A stretch of DNA of 37,589 nucleotides from an uncultured cyanobacterium. Its GTDB lineage: Bacteria > Cyanobacteriota > Cyanobacteriia > Cyanobacteriales > Chroococcidiopsidaceae. The translations under genes were made by a program, and so were the position numbers. The stretch is from assembly GCA_946221495.1 (NCBI GenBank), contig CAMIFA010000030.1:1-37589 (forward strand). The letters run 5' to 3'. This document shows positions 1 to 8,492 of the stretch, piece by piece. Position 1 is the first letter of the stretch, and each line of letters begins with the position of its first letter. The notes beneath the pieces were generated by a model, which did not search any database, was not told the DNA's origin, and saw only the letters and a program-made list of their open reading frames with translations.

Positions 1-366
1 ATCACATATAACCAAAAGCAAATATATTTCAATTTATTGCTCAAGCTAAAATAAAGTAGGTTAAATCATTTCAGCAAATATCTATACTTAATAAGCTTTG
101 CATTAGTTCAAAAATTATTAACATCATTCTAAATTCTAAGTAGGAACGAAGCACAATAATTTGTCAGATATTCACCAAAATTGAATAACTAGGAATTTAA
201 TGCAGCTTCTTGTCAGTTACTCCAGAGTAACGTTGACAATTAAAGCATTTATCCAAGAAGGTTGATGTTTAAAATTTATCAATCAACTCCTCTTATACTT
301 AATTCCCTAGTTCTTAAATTTTTAGCTAATTTTCATTTTTAAATTTCACTATTAATTAGAGTTATA
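1..366. other. AT-rich spacer, no gene seen
   Basis: No reading frame with a plausible start and ribosome binding site is visible on either strand. The stretch is AT-rich and lies downstream of the minus-strand glycosyltransferase gene. It may belong to the upstream region of a gene beyond the window edge. Confidence 0.5.
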
Positions 367-410
367 AGGGCTAGCTTCTCTTATCACTTAACAAGAATAA
401 CTCTAGCCCT
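367..410 (-). terminator. Possible terminator hairpin behind the glycosyltransferase gene
   Basis: AGGGCTAG at 367-374 is the exact reverse complement of CTAGCCCT at 403-410, with a 28-nt interior that can pair further (TCTT with AAGA). It sits just downstream of the minus-strand stop codon at 428. The minus strand has no strong U-run after it, so the terminator role is tentative. Confidence 0.35.
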
Positions 411-427
411 AATTCAGTTATAGAGTG

Positions 428-1453
428 TTAAGTTAACACCATTTGAAAAGCTTTCTCATACTCATCGGTCATTGACTGCACACTAAAGTGGTTTAAAACG
501 TAATCACGGCAAGTCTGACGGTCTAGTTTAATTGCTGCTGGAATTGCTTCAATTATTTTTTCTATAGAACGGCAAACAAAGCCTGTTTTTCCATGAGCAA
601 TCACTTCTGGAACCGAGCCTAGTCCTATACCAATTACTGGTGTACCTGTTGCCATTGATTCAATCATTACCAAACCAAAAGGCTCTCGCCAGTTGATCGG
701 AAACAAAGTGATAGTAGCTTCACCTAGTAACTGAACTTTTTGTTCGTGGGAAACTTCACCTAAATACTGAATTTGCTCTCCATCAATTTGTGGCTCTAGC
801 TGTTCCCGATAAAAATCTCGGTCAACAGCATCAATTTTGCCAGCCATTTTTAAAGGTAAGTTAGTAGCACGAGCAATCTTAATTGCCTCTAGAGGTCCTT
901 TTTCCGGGGAAAGCCGTCCCACAAAAGCTAGGTAAGCTGGTTGTGCTGGTGTGGGGTAGAACGGATAAACATTTGTATCAATACCGTTATAGACAGTGTG
1001 GATGTAGTTCAAGCCTAACCGAGGTTCGCGTTGTGCTTCGCTAATGCTGATATATGGTTGCCAAGCAAAGCGCCGGAACATTTTCTCATTGTCAGGTGTA
1101 AAAATACCGTGCATTGTGTGTACAGTCGGCGTTTTGACAAAATTGGCATAAGGAAGGGCAGCACAGCCAACATGAGAGTGGATAATATCGAAATGATGGG
1201 CGTTTTGAAAGACCTCAAAGAGCATCATTTGCTCGTATAGTCCTGGCTCTTTGATGGTAGGGTCAAGCCGTAAAGCTTGAGTGTGGACTGATTTGAGATT
1301 TGCTTTGGTAACTGAATCGCCAGAAGCAAACAAAGTCACTTGATGACCACGGCGAACCAATTCATCTGTAAGCAAGCTAACAATTAGTTCAATACCGCCA
1401 TAACGAAAAGGTGGAACGCGCTCCCATAAAGGAGCAATCTGAGCAATTTTCAT
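428..1453 (-). CDS. GT4-family glycosyltransferase
   Basis: The 341-aa product looks like a cytoplasmic GT-B glycosyltransferase of family GT4, which moves a sugar from a nucleotide-sugar to a lipid, polysaccharide or small acceptor. The N-terminal half starts with a strand and the GGIE loop (about residues 19-22), followed by LVRRGHQVTLFASG, typical of the acceptor-side Rossmann fold. The C-terminal half has the donor-site segment FVGRLSPEKGP (about residue 180) and the E-x7-E motif EPFGLVMIE (E257 and E265), then MATGTPVIG. The length is normal for a minimal GT4 enzyme. The start is the ATG at 1453; no strong Shine-Dalgarno sequence is visible. The neighbours give no pathway and the sugar and acceptor cannot be read from the sequence. 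Family certain, substrate unknown. Confidence 0.9.
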   Translation of the reverse strand: MKIAQIAPLWERVPPFRYGGIELIVSLLTDELVRRGHQVTLFASGDSVTKANLKSVHTQALRLDPTIKEPGLYEQMMLFEVFQNAHHFDIIHSHVGCAALPYANFVKTPTVHTMHGIFTPDNEKMFRRFAWQPYISISEAQREPRLGLNYIHTVYNGIDTNVYPFYPTPAQPAYLAFVGRLSPEKGPLEAIKIARATNLPLKMAGKIDAVDRDFYREQLEPQIDGEQIQYLGEVSHEQKVQLLGEATITLFPINWREPFGLVMIESMATGTPVIGIGLGSVPEVIAHGKTGFVCRSIEKIIEAIPAAIKLDRQTCRDYVLNHFSVQSMTDEYEKAFQMVLT

Positions 1454-1903
1454 TTCTAGGTGTGCTGGAATAGCAGGAACAGTAAGTTATCGGCGTTAAA
1501 ATTTCAGCCGAGGTATGTGCTATAGAACTTGACAGCAAAATTCTGCCAATCTTTATTTAGCAGATATACCACTTGAGGGATGCAGCTAGTCAAATTCTGC
1601 AATTAGGCAGTTAAATTTATTTCTAACATCATAGAGTTGGTTTCTGTATAGGTACAGGGAAGATTATCTTAGAGTCAGGCGCGTAGCGTAAGTCTAAATT
1701 AAATAATCAGTAGTTATTGAAGGTCTAGAACCCTCGCCCATTTAGGTAGGATAGTTTATAGAATTTCATGCAAGTAAGCAGCTAATCTTTAGCGCCAGCT
1801 TGGCTAAGTTAACTTTACAAATAACTGCTGTGACGAAATTTCCCCAAAGCGACGACGGCAGAATCAATGGCTGGAAAACTAGGAGAGATCAAGAAAGACA
1901 GCC
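1454..1903. other. Divergent intergenic region
   Basis: About 450 bases between the divergent glycosyltransferase and histidine-kinase genes, so it should hold both promoters. I see no convincing ORF or RNA gene. The stretch near 1678-1690 (GGCGCGTAGCGTAAG) resembles debris of the GC-rich dispersed repeats found elsewhere in the window. Confidence 0.4.
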
Positions 1904-3940
1904 ATGAGCATTTCAACTTCCGTCTTGAGCGATTTGCTACAGGATCTACCCCAACTACGGTCTCAAATTTACTTCAAGGCTTCCTTGACGGCGTTGTCTC
2001 ATGCAATGGAAGACCAAGTGCTAGCTGCTGATTCCGAACAGCCACTGTTAATTGCTAGCTTCCAAAGTGAACGCTTTTATCGCCAAGAAGCACATCGTTA
2101 CCGCCGGATTGCCCAACGCAGTAACCAAGTTTATGTCTTAGCAGCACCGGAAACTGATTTTACTAATAGCTCGGAATACTATGAGACAGTGGCTTTTGAC
2201 CCCGAAAAAGATGCCTTAAGCCAAGAATGGCATTTAGTTGTGGTTGCTCAACATTATGCGAGTTGCATAGTCTGCCGAGAGCGTCCCATTAATCCCCAAC
2301 ATTCGGCGGAATCCCTTGCAGCTACGGATATAGATCCAGCACGTCAATTTGAGGGGTTTTGGAGTGCGGCGCGGGAGGTAAGTTGTAAAGCGGCTGACTT
2401 ATTACTAGAAAGAATCTTAATTTATAGACCAGAATTAGCAACTAAAATTGAGCTTGCCCGTTCCAGCTTTGGGCTGACGCGCCCTCAAGCTGCCAAGCCA
2501 AATCCCAGAAAACGCTCATCGTTATCTACAAAACCAGAAAGCCGTAGCAATTCAACACAACTGAATCACAGTATTGATCCTGACCCTTTCATCCAGCGTT
2601 TAGTAACTTACCTGCAAGCAGGTCAATATAAGTTACTTAAAGCTTATGGAGCGATCGCCGCTCAAGAACGTAAAGAGCGGTTAGTAAACTCTATTACTAC
2701 CGCGATTCGACGCGGCAACCACTCAGGGCTACCCCTACATCCTCAAGAAATTCTCAAAGTAGCAGTACAAGAACTCGGACAAGCGCTTTCTGTGTGCCGA
2801 TGTTTAATTTACCGTGCTGGAGCAATTGATGCTACCGCCACAATTAACTATGAATTCTTAAGACCATCTGTTGCATCTGTAGCAGGACAAACGTGGTTGT
2901 TACAAAATAATCCTTTATTCCAGGAAGCGGTACAACAGCAGGAGAAAGTTTATATAGCCGATACGGAAACAGAGGAGCGCGTCACCAACTCTATAACGCT
3001 TACGGCGATCGCCCGCACATATGGAATTCGTTCTTGGCTCGTAGTACCGATATTTTATCAAGGGCGGTTATTAGGCATGGTGGAATTACACCACTGTGGC
3101 GTTGAGCCGTACGAGTGGCAGACAGATGAGGTTGCTTTAGTAGAAGCGATCGCTACCCAAGTAGGAGCAGCAATTATTCAAGCGGAAGCTTACGCCAACC
3201 TCGAAGACTTAAACCAGCAGCTAGAGGCTCTTGATCGCACTCGTAGTAACTTAATTGCAATTACAGGTCACGAACTGCGTACGCCGCTTTCTACTATCCA
3301 AGTTTGCCTAGAAAGCCTAGCTTCTGAACCAGATATGCCTCAGGAGCTACAACAGGTAATGCTCCAAACCGCTCTAGCCGACTCAGAGCGAATGCGAAAA
3401 CTCGTTCAGGATTTTCTCACCCTTTCTAACCTAGAAAGTGGTCGTGTGGAATGGCATCCAGAAACACTTTCTTTACAAGAGTGTGTTGATCTTGCCCTTA
3501 GTCGCATTCGCGCTCGTAGCTCAAGTGAAACAATACCCCGAATTACAACTCAAATTCCGGAACTACCTTTAGTAAGAGCTGATGGTGACTGGTTAGTCGA
3601 GGTTATTTCCAAATTGCTCGACAATGCTTGCAAATTTACACCACCCCAAGGGCAGATTACTATTACAGCCGAGCGCAATGGTAAGCGAATGCTGGAGGTT
3701 ACTGTTGCTGATACAGGGCGTGGTATTGAACCTAACCGCTTAGAAGTAGTCTTTGATCGGTTTTATCAAGAAGAAGGGGCGCTGCGGCGGACGACGAGTG
3801 GCACAGGTCTAGGTTTAGCAATTTGCCGTCAGATTGTTAAAGGCTGGGGCGGTGAAATTTGGGCAGAATCAGATGGCAAAGACCAAGGCAGTTCATTCCA
3901 CTTCACAATTGGCATCGCTGAAACTGGAGAAATGGGGTAA
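1904..3940 (+). CDS. DICT-GAF sensor histidine kinase
   Basis: The 678-aa product is a soluble two-component histidine kinase. Residues 1 to about 190 match a DICT domain, a sensory module found in cyanobacterial diguanylate cyclases and two-component proteins and often linked to light signalling. A basic, polar linker follows (about 195-225), then a GAF domain (about 270-430) with no obvious bilin-binding Cys-His pair. The HisKA H-box GHELRTPLS puts the phospho-acceptor His at residue 456. The ATPase core has the N-box DNACKF (Asn at 574), DTGRGI and GTGLGLAICRQ. There are no membrane segments and no receiver domain, so it needs a separate response regulator, and none is nearby. The ATG at 1904 follows AGGAGAG at some distance. 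It precedes psaD in the same direction, but the 133-bp gap with repeats argues against co-transcription. The signal sensed is unknown. Confidence 0.9.
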   Translation: MSISTSVLSDLLQDLPQLRSQIYFKASLTALSHAMEDQVLAADSEQPLLIASFQSERFYRQEAHRYRRIAQRSNQVYVLAAPETDFTNSSEYYETVAFDPEKDALSQEWHLVVVAQHYASCIVCRERPINPQHSAESLAATDIDPARQFEGFWSAAREVSCKAADLLLERILIYRPELATKIELARSSFGLTRPQAAKPNPRKRSSLSTKPESRSNSTQLNHSIDPDPFIQRLVTYLQAGQYKLLKAYGAIAAQERKERLVNSITTAIRRGNHSGLPLHPQEILKVAVQELGQALSVCRCLIYRAGAIDATATINYEFLRPSVASVAGQTWLLQNNPLFQEAVQQQEKVYIADTETEERVTNSITLTAIARTYGIRSWLVVPIFYQGRLLGMVELHHCGVEPYEWQTDEVALVEAIATQVGAAIIQAEAYANLEDLNQQLEALDRTRSNLIAITGHELRTPLSTIQVCLESLASEPDMPQELQQVMLQTALADSERMRKLVQDFLTLSNLESGRVEWHPETLSLQECVDLALSRIRARSSSETIPRITTQIPELPLVRADGDWLVEVISKLLDNACKFTPPQGQITITAERNGKRMLEVTVADTGRGIEPNRLEVVFDRFYQEEGALRRTTSGTGLGLAICRQIVKGWGGEIWAESDGKDQGSSFHFTIGIAETGEMG

Positions 3941-3952
3941 TAGAGTATTCTA

Positions 3953-3987
3953 TCTCCTGTCTCCTGTCTTCTGTCTTCTGTCTCCTG
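3953..3987. repeat. STRR heptamer tract (5 units)
   Basis: Five head-to-tail heptads alternate between TCTCCTG and TCTTCTG (3953-3959, 3960-3966, 3967-3973, 3974-3980, 3981-3987). Such short tandemly repeated repetitive sequences are common in filamentous and other large-genome cyanobacteria. The same heptads recur at 17922-17942. Confidence 0.8.
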
Positions 3988-4073
3988 GCTAAAGTGTAAC
4001 GGTTTCTAACACAGTCGCTGTCAGGGCGCGATCGCAATGCTACGATGCCCTAAAAACCTTGAGAGAACAATTT

Positions 4074-4586
4074 ATGGCAGAAGCACTTTCAGGACAAACT
4101 CCAATATTTGGTGGTAGCACTGGCGGCTTACTATCTAAAGCCGATAGAGAAGAAAAGTATGTGATCACCTGGACTAGCCCCAAGGAGCAAGCCTTTGAAA
4201 TGCCTACAGGTGGCACTGCGATCATGCATCAAGGACCAAATAAGCTGGAACTAGCTCGTAAAGAATACGGCATTGCTCTAGGTGGTCAGCAATTGAGAGT
4301 AAAGTTCAAAATTACCGACTACAAAATTTATCGGGTTTATCCCAACGGCGAAACTCAGCTGCTACATCCAAACGATGGTGTATTCCCAGAAAAAGTCAAC
4401 CCAGGTCGTCCGATGGTGCGTTATGTAGACCGCAATATTGGCAGAAATCTAGCTCCTGCCAAGTTCAAATTTAGCGGTATGCATCCTTCCGACTCTCCAG
4501 AACCAAGATCCACCCAAGCTGGAAAAGGCACCACCCAAGAGCCAAAGGCTGGTGGTATGCCGCCGCGCCAAGGTATCGACACATAA
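4074..4586 (+). CDS. psaD: Photosystem I reaction centre subunit II (PsaD) with extended C-terminus
   Basis: PsaD is the peripheral stromal/cytoplasmic subunit of photosystem I that docks ferredoxin and stabilises PsaC. The 170-aa product has the family hallmarks in order: GGSTGGLLSKADREEKY near the N-terminus, FEMPTGG, LARKE, DYKIYRVYPNGE and GVFPEKVN. I chose the ATG at 4074 (MAEALSG), which matches the usual PsaD N-terminus, over an upstream TTG at 4059. Synechocystis PsaD is 141 aa and ends soon after the KFSG motif. Here about 28 further residues follow KFSGMHPSD, rich in Pro, Gly, Thr and Lys and ending in QGIDT. This tail looks disordered. The gene lies directly upstream of trpE, as in Synechocystis (slr0737-slr0738). 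The identification is secure; the role of the tail is unknown. Confidence 0.98.
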   Translation: MAEALSGQTPIFGGSTGGLLSKADREEKYVITWTSPKEQAFEMPTGGTAIMHQGPNKLELARKEYGIALGGQQLRVKFKITDYKIYRVYPNGETQLLHPNDGVFPEKVNPGRPMVRYVDRNIGRNLAPAKFKFSGMHPSDSPEPRSTQAGKGTTQEPKAGGMPPRQGIDT

Positions 4587-4672
4587 AGTGTCCTTGTCTA
4601 ATCCCCTACTTTTAAGTATCAGGTTCCCTCGCTCCTCTGATGCTTAGAAATCGTTGTACTCAGGAGTAAGAG

Positions 4673-4768
4673 CCAGAAGTGAACGGTACTCCGCCTTCCG
4701 GAATTGGCGGAGGAAGAGCGTTCACCGCATAAACGCGGTCAGGAGATCCTCTACTGGCTTCTGGTTGT
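4673..4768. repeat. Nested inverted repeats between psaD and trpE
   Basis: Three nested or adjacent arms can fold together. CTCCGCC (4689-4695) pairs with GGCGGAG (4706-4712). GTGAACG (4679-4685) pairs with CGTTCAC (4719-4725). ACCGC (4724-4728) pairs with GCGGT (4735-4739). An outer CCAGAAG near 4673 can pair with CTTCTGG near 4762. It could be a psaD terminator/processing structure or an inserted palindromic repeat. There is no U-run, and no Trp-rich leader peptide that would support attenuation of trpE. Confidence 0.6.
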
Positions 4769-4825
4769 CCTTGTTTCTGGAATTCATTGACAGCTGAATT
4801 CATGGCTGATAACTGATAGTTTTTT

Positions 4826-6334
4826 ATGGTTTTTCCCGATTTTGCCCAGTTTTCAGCCTTAGCTCAACAAGGTAATTTTGTGCCTGTATACCAAGAATGG
4901 GTAGCAGATTTAGATACCCCAGTATCTGCTTGGTATAAAGTCTGTGCTGGACAGCCTTATAGCTTTTTGCTGGAATCGGTAGAAGGCGGCGAGAACCTGG
5001 CACGTTATAGCTTGCTTGGCTGTGATCCTTTGTGGATTTTAGAGGCTAGGGGAAATAATACTACACAGACACATCGCGATAATTCTACTGTTGTGTTTGA
5101 GGGCGATCCTTTTACAGCACTAGCATCTTGCCTCCAAGAGTTTCACCCAGTCAAGCTGCCGCAATTACCACCAGGAATTGGCGGTTTATTTGGATTTTGG
5201 GGTTATGAATTAATTAATTGGATTGAACCCCGCGTTCCCATCCACTCAGCAGATGCAGATGGTTTACCAGATGGGTTGTGGATGCAGGTAGACCAGTTAT
5301 TAATTTTTGACCAAGTGAAGCGGAAAATCTGGGCGATCGCTTATGCCGATTTGCGTGACCCCGATGTTGACCTTAAGCAAGCTTATCAGCAAGCGAGCGA
5401 TCGCGTTACTGGGCTTGTAAGTAAGCTGCAATTACCTCTTTCTGGTGAAGACACAGTTTTAGCATGGACACCACCACAAGAGGCGAGAGGAGAATTTAAA
5501 TATACCAGCAACGTGACGCGCGAGCAGTTCTGCGCTAATGTCCAGCAAGCAAAGGCACATATCAAAGCTGGCGATATCTTTCAGGTTGTTCTTTCCCAGC
5601 GCCTCTCAACTAGTTACACAGGCGATCCTTTTGCTCTTTACCGTTCGCTGCGTTTAATTAATCCTTCGCCTTACATGGCTTACTTTCACTTTAATGATTG
5701 GCAGATTATTGGCTCTAGCCCAGAAGTGATGGTTAAAGCAGAACTTAATCCAGCTGGCGGTACACTAGCAACATTACGCCCAATTGCTGGCACACGCCCA
5801 CGCGGTAAGACACCCCAAGAAGACGCAGCTTTAGCTGAAGATTTACTCAAAGATCCTAAAGAAATTGCCGAACACATAATGCTAGTTGATTTAGGACGCA
5901 ACGACCTCGGTCGCGTCTGCACTAGCGGTACAGTCAAAGTTGATGAATTAATGGTCATAGAGCGTTACTCCCATGTAATGCACATTGTTAGTAATGTTGT
6001 GGGACTCCTAGCTACAGGAAAAACAGCATGGGATTTACTCAAGGCTTGCTTTCCAGCTGGTACAGTTAGCGGCGCGCCTAAAATTCGGGCGATGGAAATA
6101 ATCCATCAGTTAGAGAATAGCCGTCGCGGCGCTTATTCTGGGGTTTATGGCTATTACGATTTTGAAGGACAGCTTAATAGTGCGATCGCTATCCGCACGA
6201 TGGTAGTCCATAATCATACTGTGAGCGTTCAAGCTGGTGCTGGTTTAGTCGCTGATTCTGACCCAGAGAAAGAATACGAAGAAACACTTAATAAAGCCAG
6301 AGGTCTTTTAGAAGCAATCCGTTGTTTGCACTAG
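4826..6334 (+). CDS. trpE: Anthranilate synthase component I
   Basis: TrpE turns chorismate into anthranilate with ammonia from the TrpG glutaminase, the first committed step of tryptophan synthesis. The 502-aa product has the normal length. The N-terminal part carries LLES (residues 48-51) in SFLLESVEGG, the conserved element of the tryptophan feedback site. The C-terminal chorismate-binding domain shows GDIFQVVLSQR, LRPIAGTRPRG, DLGRNDLGRV, YSHVMHIVSNV, AGTVSGAPKIRAMEII and AYSGVYGYYDF. There is no fused glutaminase, so a separate TrpG is needed, and none is in the window. The ATG at 4826 has only a weak ribosome binding site. Some chorismate-binding enzymes of this type are annotated as PabB, but the LLES motif and the psaD linkage favour TrpE. 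Upstream lies a structured spacer; downstream genes are convergent. Confidence 0.95.
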   Translation: MVFPDFAQFSALAQQGNFVPVYQEWVADLDTPVSAWYKVCAGQPYSFLLESVEGGENLARYSLLGCDPLWILEARGNNTTQTHRDNSTVVFEGDPFTALASCLQEFHPVKLPQLPPGIGGLFGFWGYELINWIEPRVPIHSADADGLPDGLWMQVDQLLIFDQVKRKIWAIAYADLRDPDVDLKQAYQQASDRVTGLVSKLQLPLSGEDTVLAWTPPQEARGEFKYTSNVTREQFCANVQQAKAHIKAGDIFQVVLSQRLSTSYTGDPFALYRSLRLINPSPYMAYFHFNDWQIIGSSPEVMVKAELNPAGGTLATLRPIAGTRPRGKTPQEDAALAEDLLKDPKEIAEHIMLVDLGRNDLGRVCTSGTVKVDELMVIERYSHVMHIVSNVVGLLATGKTAWDLLKACFPAGTVSGAPKIRAMEIIHQLENSRRGAYSGVYGYYDFEGQLNSAIAIRTMVVHNHTVSVQAGAGLVADSDPEKEYEETLNKARGLLEAIRCLH

Positions 6335-6372
6335 CAAAAATTTCCAAGGCTTTAGTGGCAATACAAAGGTGT

Positions 6373-6906
6373 TTAATAATAATCATCCGGTTCAACAGAA
6401 ATAGGTAATTCTGCAATGTCTTCATGATTACGTAAATCTTGGCGCAGTTGCTTAATATTTTGGCTATAATCACGAACTGCCGAAAGCCGCGAGAACATCT
6501 GAGATTCACCAAAATTAATGCCCTTTTCAGCATAAAATGCCGACATTTGATTAAAATCTTCTATATCACGCATTTTGTTGAACTCTAGTCGCTCTAGATA
6601 GTCCTGGCTCAATTGCATACGTCGGGCTTGCTCAATAAAATCAGGTCTTAGCGTACCATCCTCGTTAAATTTCTTTTTTTCTTCTGTAAACAAGTCATAT
6701 GCAGTATATTCTATCCAAGGTTCAGGATCAGTTTCATCTAAGAATTTCAACTGATCATAATGGGCTTTCATTCTAGCTGCGTAATCATCTATAGCTGCTG
6801 TACTACGCCCCAAGTCTAACTTCTGCTGCCTTGCTTCGTCTTTTAGCGAACCATCCGAATTAAATTCTTACTCGTACCTATCTACCCACCGCTTGAGCCT
6901 TGTCAT
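6373..6906 (-). pseudogene. Conserved-looking hypothetical gene with a stop at codon 13
   Basis: I do not recognise the family. The long open frame reads about 164 charged, helix-rich residues ending in EPDDYY. It has no ATG at its natural start; its first usable start is a TTG at 6813. In the same frame upstream, an ATG at 6906 preceded by GGAG at the right distance encodes MTRLKRWVDRYE, then a TAA at 6870-6868, and then the frame continues with EFNSDGSLKDEARQQKLDLG into the long frame. EFNSDGSLKDEARQ also echoes the internal stretch KFNEDGTLRPDFIEQARRMQ, so the protein looks like an internal duplication of about 65 residues. The simplest reading is a gene of about 178 codons broken by one nonsense codon. 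Restart at the TTG, or a sequencing error, are alternatives. Confidence 0.65.
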
Positions 6907-7207
6907 TCTTAACTCCATAAACATAAAACCCTACTAAACTCTATGACAAATCTAAAGCATTTTGATACTAGGCAGTAGAAAATGCTAACACCAAGACAAT
7001 GAATACAGATTCAAGAAATTGCGATCACTCTCATTCCTGTAGCGGTGTTTAAAAGTTTACGCTGTATCAGGAAAGAAGTGCTTGATACAAATCTGATACA
7101 AATTCTAAATTAAATCAAGTATCTTATTTGGATATTTATTAACTTTATAATACTGATAAAAACGCCTGAAACCTTTATGTGTGCGCGTACGCGGTCAAAA
7201 AACGCTA

Positions 7208-7279
7208 TGGGCGATACTGGTATCGAACCAGTGACCTCTTCCGTGTGAAGGAAGCGCGCTACCACTGTGCCAATCGCCC
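7208..7279 (-). tRNA. trnV: tRNA-Val (anticodon CAC)
   Basis: The reverse complement folds as a 72-nt tRNA. Acceptor GGGCGAT pairs with ATCGCCC before discriminator A. The D-arm is around CAGTGGTAGCG. The anticodon stem CTTCC/GGAAG encloses TTCACAC, giving anticodon CAC, which reads the valine codon GUG. The T-arm is CACTGGTTCGATACCAGT. The 3' CCA is not encoded, as is usual in cyanobacteria. A run of six T follows on the minus strand and may terminate transcription. Confidence 0.97.
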
Positions 7280-7529
7280 ATTTTTTCCAGAGTTTTAGTA
7301 TAACAAGCTTTATACTGCTTAGGCGCTAGGAATTTCAGCTAGTGGCTGCTACGGAAACAATCCTCAAGCTCTATTACTCTATTTCATTATTTGTTACCGA
7401 GCTTTTCAGAATCTTCATATAACACCTCGAATATATAAAGATTAGACGAACTTGCTGCTTTTTAATGAATAAATTAGCTGGCTGGAGTCATGATTTTTAT
7501 ATAGACCTAACGGGAAAGGCTCTTAAATT

Positions 7530-7685
7530 ATGAAAAGCTTCAAGTATTACTTTAAAGATGTTGTTGACGGTCCTGGTTGGACAGATGGCTATAACGAAGG
7601 CTTGAATCAAAAGAATTCTACTTCCAAGGCAAACTCTTCTAGTAATTGCTCTACTCAGAGTAATAAACTAGAAGCTAAAGCCTAA
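7530..7685 (+). CDS. Small hypothetical protein (51 aa)
   Basis: An ATG at 7530 opens a 51-codon frame ending at TAA 7683-7685, preceded by the purine-rich GGGAAAGG about 10 bases upstream. The product starts MKSFKYYFKDVVDGPGWTDG and then becomes polar and Ser/Asn/Lys-rich with a single Cys. There is no signal peptide or membrane segment, and I do not recognise a family. The structured-looking N-terminus and disordered tail are compatible with a real small protein, but coding status rests only on the open frame and the upstream purines. Confidence 0.45.
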   Translation: MKSFKYYFKDVVDGPGWTDGYNEGLNQKNSTSKANSSSNCSTQSNKLEAKA

Positions 7686-8168
7686 GTACCCTATGTGTAT
7701 AAAAATTACTTGTTTTTACTAAATAGGGTAGTAGTGTCAAGCAGTTGGCGATCGCTTTTAAACATTGAAAAACTATCCAATGAGCTGCGATCGCCAACTT
7801 GCACCACTTGTCTTATGTGCAGCAGCATTTTAAAAAATTTATTCAAGATTAATTATAAAAATCAGGAGATATAAAATATTTAGCTTAATAAGCTAATAAT
7901 AGAAAGATTAAATTTTTATCAAATCACTAGAGTTAATACTAGTAACCTAAGTTTTTTCCTTACAGCTAGATATTAATATATACCTTGATAACTTGTCCTC
8001 AATAAGTATGGTGTGGGGGCAAAAAGAGCTAATTATTTAAAATAGGCACAAACTAACCGCGCTAGCTAATTCTAGAGGATCTCATAAGAAGCGGCGCGGT
8101 CAATAGCAATAATTATATTTTTTCTTTGTTATGTTCTCTCTGGATAAGAAAGGACAGAGGAGACTAGG
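7686..8168. other. Spacer with a HIP1-based hairpin
   Basis: About 480 bases with no convincing ORF. It holds the long hairpin at 7743-7799, AT-rich sequence after it, and the ribosome binding site of the next gene (GAGGAG just before 8169). Confidence 0.4.
7743..7799. repeat. Long inverted repeat built on two HIP1 sites
   Basis: AGTTGGCGATCGC (7743-7755) is the perfect reverse complement of GCGATCGCCAACT (7787-7799). Inside, CATTG (7763-7767) pairs with CAATG (7778-7782), giving a two-stage hairpin. It lies about 55 bases after the small ORF ending at 7685 and could act as its terminator or be a dispersed palindromic repeat. Confidence 0.75.
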
Positions 8169-8492
8169 ATGGATTTTTCTGATATTAAAGTGGGAGACAA
8201 ACTATATTGGGTTACAGAGGGAACAGCATGGGTTGGTGGGAAACGTCAAGAACGAATTCTTAGATTCCCAGCAGAAGTAGTAGAAGTTTCAGAAACCACT
8301 TTTACTTGTAAAACAACAGATGCTTATTATCTCTATAAATGTAATAAAAGCGATGGTGTAGCTGTTGGTTATGGACGTGACTGCGGCTGGGCTGAAAAAG
8401 TTAAAGTTTACTCAAAAAAGCTAATTCAAGCTGGAATAACAAAGTTAAATACTGCTCAAAAAAGCTCATTACAACTAATCTCATTTTTTTAG
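8169..8492 (+). CDS. Hypothetical protein (107 aa)
   Basis: The frame starts with ATG at 8169 after AGAGGAGACTAGG, a good Shine-Dalgarno sequence. I do not recognise a family. The N-terminal part, DFSDIKVGDKLYWVTEG, followed by FPAEVVEVSETTFTCKT, looks like a small beta-rich domain of the kind that begins with a VGD-type turn. Two further cysteines occur (YKCNKSDG and RDCGW). The last 25 residues are polar and end in LISFF. There is no signal peptide or clear membrane segment. It stands alone between AT-rich spacers. Confidence 0.7.
   Translation: MDFSDIKVGDKLYWVTEGTAWVGGKRQERILRFPAEVVEVSETTFTCKTTDAYYLYKCNKSDGVAVGYGRDCGWAEKVKVYSKKLIQAGITKLNTAQKSSLQLISFF

Noticed and set aside
4587..4825. Tryptophan attenuator upstream of trpE
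   Set aside because: The only short ORF there (ATG near 4640) has no Trp codon, and the hairpins are not followed by a U-run; attenuation of trpE by a leader peptide is not supported.
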